Positions 36,111 to 45,584 of a stretch of 64,000 nucleotides of DNA are shown piece by piece. The notes beneath the pieces were generated by a model that saw only the letters and a list, made by a program, of their open reading frames with translations, searched no databases and was not told where the DNA came from. The stretch is taken from NCBI RefSeq assembly GCF_009827495.1, contig NZ_WTZA01000001.1, positions 1,178,001 through 1,242,000 of the forward strand, in the 5' to 3' direction. A program made the position numbers and the translations under genes. The DNA comes from Tsuneonella aeria (GTDB lineage Bacteria; Pseudomonadota; Alphaproteobacteria; Sphingomonadales; Sphingomonadaceae). Each line of letters opens with the position of its first letter. Position 1 is the first letter of the stretch.

Positions 36111-37678
36111 CCGAGATAATGGCAGCGCAGGACACTTCGATCGGGCCGGCCGGGAGCCGAAAGAACGCAGACGTGACTGCCTGGGTCGCTGTGGCCGCGG
36201 GCGCGCTTGGCGCCATGCTCGCGACGCTGGACATATCAATCGTCAATTCCGCACTCCCCGTCATTCAGGGCGAGATCGGTGCCACAGGCGCCGAAGGCAC
36301 CTGGATTGCTACGTCATTTCTCGTTGCTGAGATTGTCGTCATTCCACTGAGCGCTTGGCTGGAACGGCTGTTCGGTCTGCGAACCCTCCTCATCATCGCG
36401 GTTAGCGCGTTCACCGCATTTTCTGTGCTATGCGGTGTAGCCACCGACCTTACGACCATGATCATCGGCCGAACGGGCCAGGGCTTCATGGGCGGAGTCC
36501 TCATTCCGACCGCAATGACTATTGTGGCTAAACGATTGCCGCCGCACCAACAGCCAATCGGAATGGCCCTGTTCGGCATGACTGTGGTTCTTGGCCCCGT
36601 GATGGGGCCATTGATCGGCGGCTGGCTGACCGAGAACCTGAGCTGGCACTATGCCTTTTTCGTCAATGTGCCTGTCTGCGCAATCCTGCTGCTCTTGCTG
36701 TTTATCGGGCTGCCTCACGAGAAGCCCAAGTGGCAATATCTCACGGACGCCGATTGGGCTGGCATTCTCGGGCTGATCCTCGGACTGGGCGGTCTGACTG
36801 TTGTACTCGAGGAAGGGCACCGTGAGGAATGGTTCGAGTCCTCACTCATTCGCTGGCTAACGGTGGTGACTATTATCGGCTTTGCCTGTTTGATTTACGG
36901 ACAAGTGAAAGCGCGCAAGCCGGTCTTGAAACTTCGGCTTCTGCTCAATCGACAGTTCGCCAGCGTCGCGATCATGGCGCTCGCCCTGGGCATGGTGATG
37001 TATGGTTCGACCTATGTAATTCCGCAGTTTCTGGCGATCATCTCTGACTATAATGCTTTTCAGACGGGACTAGTCATCTTCTGGATGGGTGTCCCGGCCT
37101 TTCTCCTGATGCCGGTTCTGCCCGTGATGATCCGCAAGGTGGACATCCGAATTGCCGTCGGCACCGGAATGCTGCTGATGGCGATCAGCTGCTTTGTCAG
37201 CACGAGTCTGACCGCCGAATCCGGCGGCGCTGTCTTCACTGAAAGTCAGCTTATTCGCGGGGCCGGAATGGTACTTGTGATGATGTTCCTGAACCAGGCA
37301 ACGGTTGCGTCGGTGGCCAAGGAAGACGCGGGCGATGCCTCGGGCATTTTCAACGCGGCCCGCAATCTTGGCGGATCATTCGCCCTCTCGGCCCTCGCTT
37401 CGTTCCAGGACCAGCGAATTTGGCACCATACGAGGCGCATGGAAGAAACGCTGAATGCGAACAGCGTTTCGCTGCAGACCTATCTCGACGGACTGGCGCG
37501 AAGCCTGGGCGATATGGAACGAGCGATGGCGGCACTCGGCGGCACTCTCCAGCGCGAAGCGTTCATCATGACCTACAATGACGTCTTTCTGGTGATGGGA
37601 CTTCTCACACTCGCGACGGTCCCGCTTGCCCTGTTCCTCAAGCCGCTCCCGAAAAATGTCTCCCTTTCGATGCACTGA
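36107..37678 (+). CDS. DHA2-family MFS drug exporter (EmrB-like)
   Basis: 523 residues, 14 transmembrane helices. The DHA2 motif LATLDISIVNSALPVIQGEIG lies at 32-53; FVAEIVVIPLSAWLERLFGLR and GRTGQGFMGG follow, and helix 5 has the antiporter motif GPVMGPLIGGWLTENLSW. It exports hydrophobic compounds using proton motive force and is coupled to the EmrA gene by a 4-base overlap. Substrate unknown. Confidence 0.9.
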   Translation: MTEIMAAQDTSIGPAGSRKNADVTAWVAVAAGALGAMLATLDISIVNSALPVIQGEIGATGAEGTWIATSFLVAEIVVIPLSAWLERLFGLRTLLIIAVSAFTAFSVLCGVATDLTTMIIGRTGQGFMGGVLIPTAMTIVAKRLPPHQQPIGMALFGMTVVLGPVMGPLIGGWLTENLSWHYAFFVNVPVCAILLLLLFIGLPHEKPKWQYLTDADWAGILGLILGLGGLTVVLEEGHREEWFESSLIRWLTVVTIIGFACLIYGQVKARKPVLKLRLLLNRQFASVAIMALALGMVMYGSTYVIPQFLAIISDYNAFQTGLVIFWMGVPAFLLMPVLPVMIRKVDIRIAVGTGMLLMAISCFVSTSLTAESGGAVFTESQLIRGAGMVLVMMFLNQATVASVAKEDAGDASGIFNAARNLGGSFALSALASFQDQRIWHHTRRMEETLNANSVSLQTYLDGLARSLGDMERAMAALGGTLQREAFIMTYNDVFLVMGLLTLATVPLALFLKPLPKNVSLSMH

Positions 37679-37688
37679 GCCCGAGATT

Positions 37689-39149
37689 ATGCGCCACTTG
37701 CTACCACCGCTTGTCACCATCGCCTTGCTAGCTGGATGCACGGCAGGGCCCGATTATGCAGGCCCCCCGGAAGTTCTGTCAGCAGACACCGGCGATCGCT
37801 TTGTGCGCGCTGGCAGTGATGTGAGCGCATCTGATTTGGTTGTCGCTCAATGGTGGCTGCTGCTCGGCGATCCCGAGTTGACGCGGCTGGTGGAGGCTGC
37901 GCTGTCCGGCAACCCCTCGCTCGCCGCAGCGCAGGCGCGCATTGCCCAGGCACGGGCATCCATCAGGCAAGACCGTGCGAGTCGAATGCCATCGCTTGGG
38001 GCACAGGCCACCACCGTGCAGGGCCGGCTTCCTGGTCTCGACCTTCAAGGCGGGGCGCCCCCCCCGTCAGAGCAAACCAATTCCGACGCAGAAACCGATG
38101 ACTCGCTCAGCTTTTACAATGTGGGCCTTAACGCGAACTGGGAGCTGGAGTTCGCCGGTGGCTCGCGCAGGCGCATTGAGGCCAGCAATGCCCAAGCTGC
38201 TGCAACGGTGGCCAACGCAGAGGACGCAAAGGTCCAGTTGACTGCCCAAGTGGCCAGCACCTACGTCAATTTGCGGGAGGCCCAATTCCGCGCAGAGCAA
38301 TTTGAGGCGCAGATTTCGTTGCAGGAAGAGATCCTGGCGCTGACATACCAACGCTATCAGCGCGGTGCATTGCCGCTTTTCCCGGTAGGCACCGCGAATG
38401 CCGAACTGGAGATGCTCAAGTCACAACTTGCCGAAGCTGAAGCGGATATCGCAGTCCTGTCTGATGCACTCGCTATACTGACCGGACAGGTGCCGGGATC
38501 AGTTGATGCAGCGCTCACGACTGCGCATTCCATTCCCATGCCGCCAGAGCAGGTCGCGATCGGCGATCCGGCAAGCCTGGTGGCGCGTCGGCCTGACATA
38601 AGGGCGGCCGAACGGTCTCTTGCCGCGTCGACGGCGCGGATCGGGGTGGCCGAGGCGGCGCGGTTCCCGAAATTGTCCTTCACGGGGATCCTGGGCCTCG
38701 GCGGATCCTCGTTGGACGACGTTGTCGATGTCGGCGATTTCTCCGCACTCGCGATCCCACGCCTCCAGTGGAATTTTCTGGATTTCGGCAGGGTAGACGC
38801 TGCGATCGACCAAGCCGGGGCGGCGCGCAACGAAGCAGTCGCCAATTACCAGCAGACGGTGCTTCTGGCACTGCAAGACGCCGAACGTGCCTTGGCTCGC
38901 TTCGGCCAGCAGCGTGTGGCGCTCGCTGCCAGTATGCAAATCAAGAAGCAGGCTGACGGCGCGGCGGACCTGAACCGCCAACGTTTTGCCGCAGGAGCGA
39001 TCTCGAAGGCTGACCTCAACCGGGCCCTGCGAGAACAGCAGCAGGCCTCAGCAGACCTCGTCCGGGCAAAAGGTGCCCTTACGCTGGCGTGGATCGCGCT
39101 GCAGAAGTCGCTGGGCCTTGGGTGGCAAGAGCCTGTTCGAGATCAATAG
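37689..39149 (+). CDS. NodT-family outer-membrane efflux lipoprotein
   Basis: 486 residues from the ATG at 37689, with a lipoprotein signal (LVTIALLAGC, Cys near 17). Two tandem OEP repeats of long helices follow; the conserved VARRPDIRAAERSLAASTARIGVAEAARFPKLSFTG segment lies near 295. It forms the trimeric outer-membrane channel of the EmrAB-type pump. Its 3' end overlaps the convergent thioesterase gene by 71 bases. Confidence 0.88.
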   Translation: MRHLLPPLVTIALLAGCTAGPDYAGPPEVLSADTGDRFVRAGSDVSASDLVVAQWWLLLGDPELTRLVEAALSGNPSLAAAQARIAQARASIRQDRASRMPSLGAQATTVQGRLPGLDLQGGAPPPSEQTNSDAETDDSLSFYNVGLNANWELEFAGGSRRRIEASNAQAAATVANAEDAKVQLTAQVASTYVNLREAQFRAEQFEAQISLQEEILALTYQRYQRGALPLFPVGTANAELEMLKSQLAEAEADIAVLSDALAILTGQVPGSVDAALTTAHSIPMPPEQVAIGDPASLVARRPDIRAAERSLAASTARIGVAEAARFPKLSFTGILGLGGSSLDDVVDVGDFSALAIPRLQWNFLDFGRVDAAIDQAGAARNEAVANYQQTVLLALQDAERALARFGQQRVALAASMQIKKQADGAADLNRQRFAAGAISKADLNRALREQQQASADLVRAKGALTLAWIALQKSLGLGWQEPVRDQ

Positions 39150-39573
39150 TCCCGCCGCGCTGATCAAGTGATCCGGTTGACGAGAAGTAGGCGCCCCTGC
39201 CGCTGGCGACCAACTTGCCGTCGGGCTCGAGAACCCGGGTTTCCGCCACCGAAATCTGTCGCCCGAGCTTCACGATCTGTCCGTGAGCAGTGAGAGGTCC
39301 TGAGGTTGCAGAACGGTGGTAATTGACATGCAGATCGGCCGTCGCTCTCGCCGCGACGCCCGCCGCAAGCAGAGTATAAAGCCCGGTGAGGTCGACCAGT
39401 GAAGCCAGGATCCCTCCATGCGCCGACCCAATCATAGGGTTCGACACGATCTCTTCGCGCCATGGCATGGTGATCGCGATTCCCTGGTCGGAGCATGTTG
39501 CAATCTCCAGCCCAAGCCATCGGTGAAACGGCGCTATATGCAGCATTTCCTGCAAGCTCTCTCGATCGATCAT
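39079..39573 (-). CDS. PaaI-type hotdog thioesterase
   Basis: 164 residues, hotdog fold: MIGSAHGGILASLVDLTGLYTL near 48-69 is the PaaI/YdiI signature with the catalytic Asp region, followed by TADLHVNYHRSAT. Hydrolyses acyl-CoA thioesters; substrate not predictable. The C-terminal ~24 residues overlie the NodT gene end and may be non-conserved. Coupled to the hydrolase gene by ATGA. Confidence 0.85.
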   Translation of the reverse strand: MIDRESLQEMLHIAPFHRWLGLEIATCSDQGIAITMPWREEIVSNPMIGSAHGGILASLVDLTGLYTLLAAGVAARATADLHVNYHRSATSGPLTAHGQIVKLGRQISVAETRVLEPDGKLVASGRGAYFSSTGSLDQRGGTIDLEQALATQGPATSAARSTPA

Positions 39574-40475
39574 AGCTCCCTCGTCCCCTGTGGCTGAGCC
39601 GTATCGCGAGAGTGATGGCGCCCTAGGAAATCGACGATAGCGGCGGAAAAGGCATCGTTCGCATCGCCCACGACCATGTGCGTGGCATCGGCAATATCGG
39701 TGTATTCTGCATGGGGGACGAGTTGTCGCAGATGCAAAACGGCCTCTTCGGAAACAAGATCGCTAGAGCCGCCTCGGATGAGGTGAAGCGGAAGCGTGAG
39801 ATTCGCCGCAGCTTGGCTCAGCATTGCCGATTGACGTTCTTGGCTGTCTGGGTCGCCTTGTCTGGCTGACATTATATTACGGATAAACACAGGGTCCCAG
39901 TGCCAATAGAAGCGCCCATCCGGCTTCTGCCTCAGATAGTTTTTCAGACCTTCGCTCGCGCCCCGCCTGGGACTATGCGGCATGTAGCGAGCGATCACGT
40001 CGGCCGCCTCCTCTGGTGAGGCGAAGCCGCTATCGACATGCTCTTCCATGAAACCAACCACGCGCATCACACCGCTAGGCTCCATGCGCGGGGCAATGTC
40101 GACCAATGTGAGTGAAGCAAAGCTACCTGGAGCAAGCTCCCCTGCGGCAATCAGTCCGGCGAGCCCGCCCAGTGAAGCGCCGACCAGCGCTGGCTTCTGG
40201 TCCAGGCGCGACGCTGCAGCGACCAGATCCGCCGCGAAGTCGCGCATTTCATAAGCTCCGCATGGAGACCAATCGCTGTCTCCGTGACCGCGCATGTCGA
40301 AGGCGATTGCGCGAAAGCCGGCTTGAGCCAGCTCGCTGACCACCCTTCTCCACGCGCGCCGTGTCTGCCCGCCGCCGTGCGCAAGAAGGACGGGTATGGC
40401 GTAGGCATCCCCCTCAGCCTCGGCTGTAAGAGAAATCGCGCCTGCGCCCTCAATCGTAAAGGTTTCTCTCGCCAT
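39570..40475 (-). CDS. Alpha/beta hydrolase
   Basis: 301 residues with HGGGQTRRAWRRV (oxyanion part) near 34, FDMRGHGDSDWSP, the nucleophile elbow VGASLGGLAG (Ser near 100), a cap region and the catalytic-His segment IADATHMVVGDANDAF near 268. Likely an esterase, lactonase or epoxide-type hydrolase. It shares a candidate MarR operator with the efflux operon, so substrate detoxification and efflux may be co-regulated. Confidence 0.85.
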   Translation of the reverse strand: MARETFTIEGAGAISLTAEAEGDAYAIPVLLAHGGGQTRRAWRRVVSELAQAGFRAIAFDMRGHGDSDWSPCGAYEMRDFAADLVAAASRLDQKPALVGASLGGLAGLIAAGELAPGSFASLTLVDIAPRMEPSGVMRVVGFMEEHVDSGFASPEEAADVIARYMPHSPRRGASEGLKNYLRQKPDGRFYWHWDPVFIRNIMSARQGDPDSQERQSAMLSQAAANLTLPLHLIRGGSSDLVSEEAVLHLRQLVPHAEYTDIADATHMVVGDANDAFSAAIVDFLGRHHSRDTAQPQGTREL

Positions 40476-40502
40476 CTCTGGATGGTAGGAAAGGCGCGCT
40501 AA

Positions 40503-40519
40503 ATAGTAAACCGATTTAG
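40503..40519 (+). promoter_or_regulatory. Candidate MarR operator, copy 2
   Basis: ATAGTAAAccgATTTAG on the plus strand, the counterpart of ATAGTAAAggcATTTAG at 34,902-34,918 (minus). It begins 28 bases upstream of the hydrolase ATG, a position where a bound repressor would block the promoter. Confidence 0.55.
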
Positions 40520-40775
40520 TTTGTGGCTCTCGGCTCCGTGTTGGCTGTCCTGCAAGGGCGTTTTAACGACGGCAAAGGTCTATACCAAGAGGGGTTTCTC
40601 CAGATCATTGTCTAATGCACCGGCTTGCGATTCGGTCAGCAGTCGCTGTCCGCTTAATCCGCTCAAAGATATAAAAGCTGCCTTTCCGCTTCCGGCCCAG
40701 GACTCGCCGATTGTGCCCTCGCCCGGGTCCGGCAACAGGACGCCCGAGCGAGGTGGTTAGGAGCGTCAGGAATCA
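40520..40775. other. Intergenic, between hydrolase promoter and nested element
   Basis: No supported gene. Contains short repeat-like pieces (CTGTCCGCTTAATCCGCTCAAAG, TGCCTTTCCGCTTCCGGCCC) similar in style to the small palindromic repeats elsewhere in this interval. A left end of the nested integrase element should lie near here, but I see no tRNA-like att sequence. Confidence 0.35.
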
Positions 40776-41135
40776 TCAGATAGATCGATGATGGCCGTTC
40801 GGCACGTTCCATGGCGGACTACGCTCGTCGAGCATTGCCGCCAGCATCTGCAAGATTGCTTCCGCCGGCCCGTCGATCACAGTGATCTGCATCTGGATTT
40901 CAGCCCGGTGCTTGTAAAGCATCTGGCCGGCGTGGTGCCGCTGGCCTGTGCCCTTCGGGCTTCGGTAGGCCGATAGGCGCGGCCCGATGCCGCCTTTGGC
41001 CGCGTGCCCGAGGAACATCGTTTCTCCGCGCAGGCGGGCGCGGATCAGGCCGGTCGCCTTGGAAAGCCCGACCAGGCGGGCGGTATGCCAGTTCGAAATA
41101 GTGACCCATCGGATGGATTGCTCGATGTTGCGCAT
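40776..41135 (-). CDS. Hypothetical protein next to integrase, 119 aa
   Basis: From the ATG at 41135 (MRNIEQSIRWVTISNW), with GGGAG upstream. The centre (RGETMFLGHAAKGGIGPRLSAYRSPKGTGQRHHAGQML) faintly recalls the core of GIY-YIG-like nucleases, but the GIY/YIG pair itself is not seen. It is co-oriented with and downstream of the integrase gene, the usual place for small element-specific proteins. Function unknown. Confidence 0.5.
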   Translation of the reverse strand: MRNIEQSIRWVTISNWHTARLVGLSKATGLIRARLRGETMFLGHAAKGGIGPRLSAYRSPKGTGQRHHAGQMLYKHRAEIQMQITVIDGPAEAILQMLAAMLDERSPPWNVPNGHHRSI

Positions 41136-41212
41136 GTGTGGTGACTCCCAAAAAAAATACGAAAACGAAAAAAACCCCACGAACCAGCTTCAAACTGGCC
41201 CGTGCGGTTAGA

Positions 41213-42367
41213 TTATGAGTTGTTGCCGTTCATTTTGGCCGCGCCGGCCTCAACCGCCGCCATCAAAGTAGAATTGGCGAGGTGACTATAGCGTTGGCTT
41301 GACGCTACATTCTTGTGCCCGAGTATTTTTCCAACGGCGAATAAATCGACTCCGGCATTCACCATAAAGCTGGCCGCCGAATGCCTTAGGCTGTGAGGCG
41401 TTATATCAGGCAACCCCGCCAGTCTTCGCGCGGTGTCGAAGGGATGCTTCAGGTCGGTGTACGGCTTCCTCGTGGCCGGGTTAGGAACGAGCCAAGGGCA
41501 GTTGTCGAAGCGGGGCAGCCGATCGATGACGTCTAGAGCCGCCCGGGACAGGGGCACGTGCCGGCCGCTGCCGTTCTTGGTCATAGGCAGGAACAGCGAC
41601 TGACGCCCGTGATCGACGTGCTCCCAGCGCGCGTCCAACAGTTCGCGCTTTCTCAATCCGGTTAGCAAAAACAGCGTGATGAGGTTCGCGAGCTGCGGGT
41701 TCTTTGACTGCTCCGCCGCCGATATGAGCCGGGCAGCCTCGGCGGGGGTCAGGTACCGATCGCGCACGTTGTTGAAGCGTTCTCGTGGGATACCCTGCAC
41801 CGGATTCGCCGCAACCAAGCCACGCTTGACGGCCAGCTGGAACGAGCGGCCCAGCGTTACCTTGAGCTTCTCCACGGTCGCCGGTGCCAAGCCCGCCTTG
41901 CGTTTCTCCGCCAGCCACTTGGCGATATCCTGCGTGGAGATCGCGTCGGCTCGCTCGCGGGCAAAACGAGGTAACAGGTGCACGCGGATCACCCGTTCGA
42001 CGTTCTCCGGCCGCCGAAGGTGCAGCTGGGCATACTCAAGGTGCATGGCCGCGAGATCGGCGTAGGTCGGCACCGCCTTCTTCTCAGCCTTCTGAGCTGC
42101 CGGATCGCCGCCCATGATGACCTCGGCTCGCCACTTCTTGGCGATCTTCTGCGCCTCGGAGAAGCTCACATCGCCGTAAGGCGCTATACGTCGTTGCTTG
42201 AGCTTCCCGTAAGCATCCTGGTACCTGAACTCATAGCTCTTGTAGCCCGACTGGTGGCAGGCCAGCGTGAAGCCGGTCGTCGACAGGTCGTAGTAATCGG
42301 TGCGCTTTTTGCCCGGCTCGCACTGGGCGGTCAGGCAGAAAGCGTGGTCTAGTTTAACTTTGGGCAT
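41213..42367 (-). CDS. Tyrosine-recombinase integrase (P4-like)
   Basis: 384 residues. The N-terminal DUF4102/arm-binding region has FRYQDAYGKLKQRRIAPYGDVSFSEAQ; SAM-like core-binding helices follow. The catalytic residues are R239 (TGLRKREL), H325-x2-R328 (HSLRH), H351 (LGHKN) and Y360 (RYSH). All are present, so it should be active. It lies ~9 kb from the nearest tRNA-Thr att copy rather than beside one, so it probably belongs to a nested element. Confidence 0.93.
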   Translation of the reverse strand: MPKVKLDHAFCLTAQCEPGKKRTDYYDLSTTGFTLACHQSGYKSYEFRYQDAYGKLKQRRIAPYGDVSFSEAQKIAKKWRAEVIMGGDPAAQKAEKKAVPTYADLAAMHLEYAQLHLRRPENVERVIRVHLLPRFARERADAISTQDIAKWLAEKRKAGLAPATVEKLKVTLGRSFQLAVKRGLVAANPVQGIPRERFNNVRDRYLTPAEAARLISAAEQSKNPQLANLITLFLLTGLRKRELLDARWEHVDHGRQSLFLPMTKNGSGRHVPLSRAALDVIDRLPRFDNCPWLVPNPATRKPYTDLKHPFDTARRLAGLPDITPHSLRHSAASFMVNAGVDLFAVGKILGHKNVASSQRYSHLANSTLMAAVEAGAAKMNGNNS

Positions 42368-42539
42368 TTCGAATTTCCTTTGTTTGTGTGGGGTTGATGC
42401 CGAACACAGGATCGCCGCGTGGCCGCGGGCGGAGTCCAGGGCCGGTGGATGGCCCGACGGGCCGTGAGCTTAGTGGAAAGGCAATCCGGCCGATGGCTGC
42501 CGGCACGTGTCCGCACCGGCAGGCGTCATCAGCTCCAGA

Positions 42540-45182
42540 CTAGTCGAAGCTTCGCTGCCCCTCCCGGGGGCTGTTCGAAGCCGGCAGACCCGGCGAAGGG
42601 GGTGGAACCAAGGTTGCTGATCCGCCGACCTCCACCACGCGCCACGCGTTGCGCTCGCGGCTTTCCGCCTTCTCGAGACGCAGGCCGCCAACCGGTCGGC
42701 CGCAGTTGCGTTTCAGGTAGTGACCCAGCTTCATCTTGTTGACGGGCCCGCCCTCTACGAACGGGAGGTCCTCCAACGCTTCGAGCAGATCGCCCTCAGC
42801 GTCGGCCACCAGCACCCTTAGCGTAACTGGCTTGCTGGCTAGGCGCGCGTGCCAAGCATGAAGAAGCCGACCAAGTGCGACCACATCGGGGTCGTCACGA
42901 AGCTGCTCGATCAGACCTTCGGCGGGATCGTCCAGGCCCAGCCAGACCAGCGGCTGTCGGCACAGCTCCGACCACCGCCCACCGTAGCTGGCGAGCGGCG
43001 ATATATCCGATTTGGGGCTTCCCGCGGCCAACCACGCTTCAACCACGGTCAGAACGTCTGCCACGTACGCTTCGCGGTTCGCTTCGACGGCGGCCAGCGG
43101 ATCACCCTCGTATCTGATGGTCACGGGGCTCTCGTCGCCGGTGTCGAGGTCGATGACGACCACACGGCGGCAAAGATCGCCTGTCGGCCCGGTGTTATTA
43201 CCGGAGCCGAGAACTAGCACGTCGGTGCTGACCGTCGCCATTTTGGAGACGCCCAAGATTCGATCTGTCATCGTGGGCGAAGTGAGCAACCGATTGACGG
43301 CTCCGAATGGACGCCAGTCCAGAGCCATGTCGTCGAAGTCGATCACCGCCGGCGCTTCGATTAAGGCGGCCAGGAGCACCTTCGTGGCCTCCTCCTCGGA
43401 ACGCGGGTAGCTGACCTTTGCAGGGTGGCCCGCACCCGCGAACCGCGCGATGACGTCCGACAGCAACGATTTTCCCGAACCGGGCGAAGGCGCCCTGATG
43501 TGGAAGGCGGGTGCCCTTCCCAGGCCCGGCCTAAGCGCGGCGGTGAACATCGCGGCTAAGGCGGTCGCCTTGTCGCGGGGGGTGGCGAACCGAAACTCGC
43601 GGAGCAGTTCACTAAGCCGGCCCAGCGCCGCGCGCGCGTTGGCCTCAGTGGGCTCTGCCCGCTTGAAGGCCGCGCCCTCGAACGCGCAGTACAGCTGCGA
43701 TCGCGGGTCGTAGCCGCTCGCAGTTACCAGGCGACCGTCGCGCCCCAACATCGGCTGCCGCGCGATGCCTCGTAGCGCCGGGAGATGGTCATACGTCTGC
43801 ATCTGCAGCAGCAGCCGGATCACGTTGGGCTGCGGGTTCGTGCGGACCCAGTTCTGCGGGCTGCTCTTGTCGTACCGTTCCCATTCCGCGGCCCCGGAGA
43901 GCGCTAAGGTAAGATCGGCGTCGGTCTGGGGGACAAGGCCGACTCCGCCGGTCACCGGGTCCGTACCCACCTTTACGATCAGCCCGCCGGCCTGAAAGTA
44001 CTGGCCGGTGTCAGCCAGCACCAGCTGCGCGGCGTTCACCATCGACTCGAGCTCGCCTTCGACGGTCCGGATACGCGGCCTGTTGCGAACGTCGCTCCTG
44101 TTAAGTTCGAACAGCTCGAGCAGGTCCTTCAGCTTGTATCGATCGCTGTGTGAGTGATGGCATTTGAAGCCGCCCAACGGATGCGCTCGAGACGGCTCGA
44201 AGAAGCAGGCGCCGTTGTCCGGACCGGTGTGCTCGGCTACCCATGGACAGGTGATGTCATGCTTGCCGGGCTCCTTTTCGGTCTTGTGAAGGCCAGCCGT
44301 TTTAAGCGCTGCAACAACCGGGTTCTCGGGACTCGCGGGGATGAACACTTCGGGACTGATACCGGGTACCGCGTTACGTGCTAGCCGCTGGCGAGGTGAC
44401 CCGGCCACCGGCACCCGAGCCGGCTGCGTTGTGCGGTCAGGCACCAGGCGATCAACAAGATCCTCGAGATCATACTCTACGTCGGGGTTCCACTCGGTGA
44501 GCCTGCACTGGAACGGGCTTCCCCGCTCATCGCGGTGCTTCGCCTTGCCGTTGACGCCGTTGGGCAGCCGCACCCACCGGGCCAGGCCCAGGGCGCCCGC
44601 GTCGCAAAGACCAGCCCCTGCGACCGCTTGCTGGGCGTCCTCGATAAGCTCGGAACTCGTTTCAGGCTGAGCGAGCACAAACCCGAGCTGAAAGTTGCCT
44701 TCGCTTGTCTCCAGCGCCCAGGTTGGCGTGACGCCAATCGGCGGTTGGCCCGCTTTCGTGCCCACGTCGTCGAGCACCAGCGCGTGGTATGCCGCCGCGC
44801 AGTCCTTCCTGGCCTTGATCGATCCATCGGCTGCCGCGTGAAAGCTCGAGCAGTTGAAGTAGTTGTTGAGCCCGGCTTCGCAGACCGCTTCGACCCGGAC
44901 AGCATCGTGCGGTTGCCAGCCGCCTTGGCCGGGATCGCCGGCTTTCGCAGCGACGGCGGCGTGGGCGCCATCCGGCAGATGCCTAAAGACCACAGCGAGG
45001 AAGTCGGAGTTGGTGAGCGCGATGGGCGGTGCGCCTGCCTCACCCCCTTTCCCGGCTCTGCCTGCTTCCGGCGCCTGATCGACCGCCGCCTGTGGGCTTC
45101 TAGTCTTAGGCGCTCTGAGATGTGCCGCCCGCGAGGTTACCGGGTGGGCGTTGTCGTTCGGTAGAGTTTGATCATCCGCCAT
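42540..45182 (-). CDS. Primase-helicase of a mobile element
   Basis: 880 residues. An N-terminal RepB-like primase domain spans about 55-250, with LVLDDVG (Asp138-Asp139) as the probable metal-binding pair. A cysteine/histidine-rich segment (C312, C326, C341, H342, H343) looks like a zinc finger. An ATPase domain has Walker A PSPGSGKS at 565-572 and Walker B VIDFDD at 613-618. Such proteins start replication of phage satellites and integrative plasmids. AAGGA lies before the ATG. With the integrase it forms the core of an autonomous element. Confidence 0.75.
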   Translation of the reverse strand: MADDQTLPNDNAHPVTSRAAHLRAPKTRSPQAAVDQAPEAGRAGKGGEAGAPPIALTNSDFLAVVFRHLPDGAHAAVAAKAGDPGQGGWQPHDAVRVEAVCEAGLNNYFNCSSFHAAADGSIKARKDCAAAYHALVLDDVGTKAGQPPIGVTPTWALETSEGNFQLGFVLAQPETSSELIEDAQQAVAGAGLCDAGALGLARWVRLPNGVNGKAKHRDERGSPFQCRLTEWNPDVEYDLEDLVDRLVPDRTTQPARVPVAGSPRQRLARNAVPGISPEVFIPASPENPVVAALKTAGLHKTEKEPGKHDITCPWVAEHTGPDNGACFFEPSRAHPLGGFKCHHSHSDRYKLKDLLELFELNRSDVRNRPRIRTVEGELESMVNAAQLVLADTGQYFQAGGLIVKVGTDPVTGGVGLVPQTDADLTLALSGAAEWERYDKSSPQNWVRTNPQPNVIRLLLQMQTYDHLPALRGIARQPMLGRDGRLVTASGYDPRSQLYCAFEGAAFKRAEPTEANARAALGRLSELLREFRFATPRDKATALAAMFTAALRPGLGRAPAFHIRAPSPGSGKSLLSDVIARFAGAGHPAKVSYPRSEEEATKVLLAALIEAPAVIDFDDMALDWRPFGAVNRLLTSPTMTDRILGVSKMATVSTDVLVLGSGNNTGPTGDLCRRVVVIDLDTGDESPVTIRYEGDPLAAVEANREAYVADVLTVVEAWLAAGSPKSDISPLASYGGRWSELCRQPLVWLGLDDPAEGLIEQLRDDPDVVALGRLLHAWHARLASKPVTLRVLVADAEGDLLEALEDLPFVEGGPVNKMKLGHYLKRNCGRPVGGLRLEKAESRERNAWRVVEVGGSATLVPPPSPGLPASNSPREGQRSFD

Positions 45183-45584
45183 GGGATGTTCCTTCTTCTT
45201 GCCCGCTCACCGAGCGGGGCAGCCAAATCGCTCCGTCGTTGCTGGCTGTTGCGCGAAGAAGATGTCTCTCAGAGCCGGGGTCACTGCACCGGAGCGTGCG
45301 TGAAGCGGACGGCAAAGAGCCCGGTGCAAGGGATGGTACCCAGGCAACAGGAAGTCGGATGTCGAAGGAGAAGTCAGAGCCCGCAGGGCCGGCGATGAGT
45401 CATCGCACGCGGGAGTCCAGAGATAGGGTCGCTTTCCGCGCTGTCAATTGGCGCCGGTCGGGTACGCCCGAAACAAAGTTGGCAGAGGGGGAAAGGGGGA
45501 GGCCCGGTCCAGGGCCAGCTGAAGCGTGCGCGCCGCCCCCTTCCTCTGCGCGGTTTGCGGGACCGAAGCCCTGCAATTCCTGTG
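45183..45584. other. Non-coding region upstream of the primase gene
   Basis: About 400 bases without a supported gene. GCCCGCTC-ac-cGAGCGGGGC at 45,198-45,217 is a near-perfect inverted repeat just upstream of the primase start and could be an operator or replication-associated hairpin. Short G-rich and GGGGGA runs follow around 45,486-45,505. Confidence 0.35.

Noticed and set aside
41213..42367. Integrase as the enzyme that built the tRNA-Thr array
   Set aside because: It lies about 9 kb from the nearest att copy and beside a replication gene with no tRNA-like end; a nested element is more likely, though not proven.
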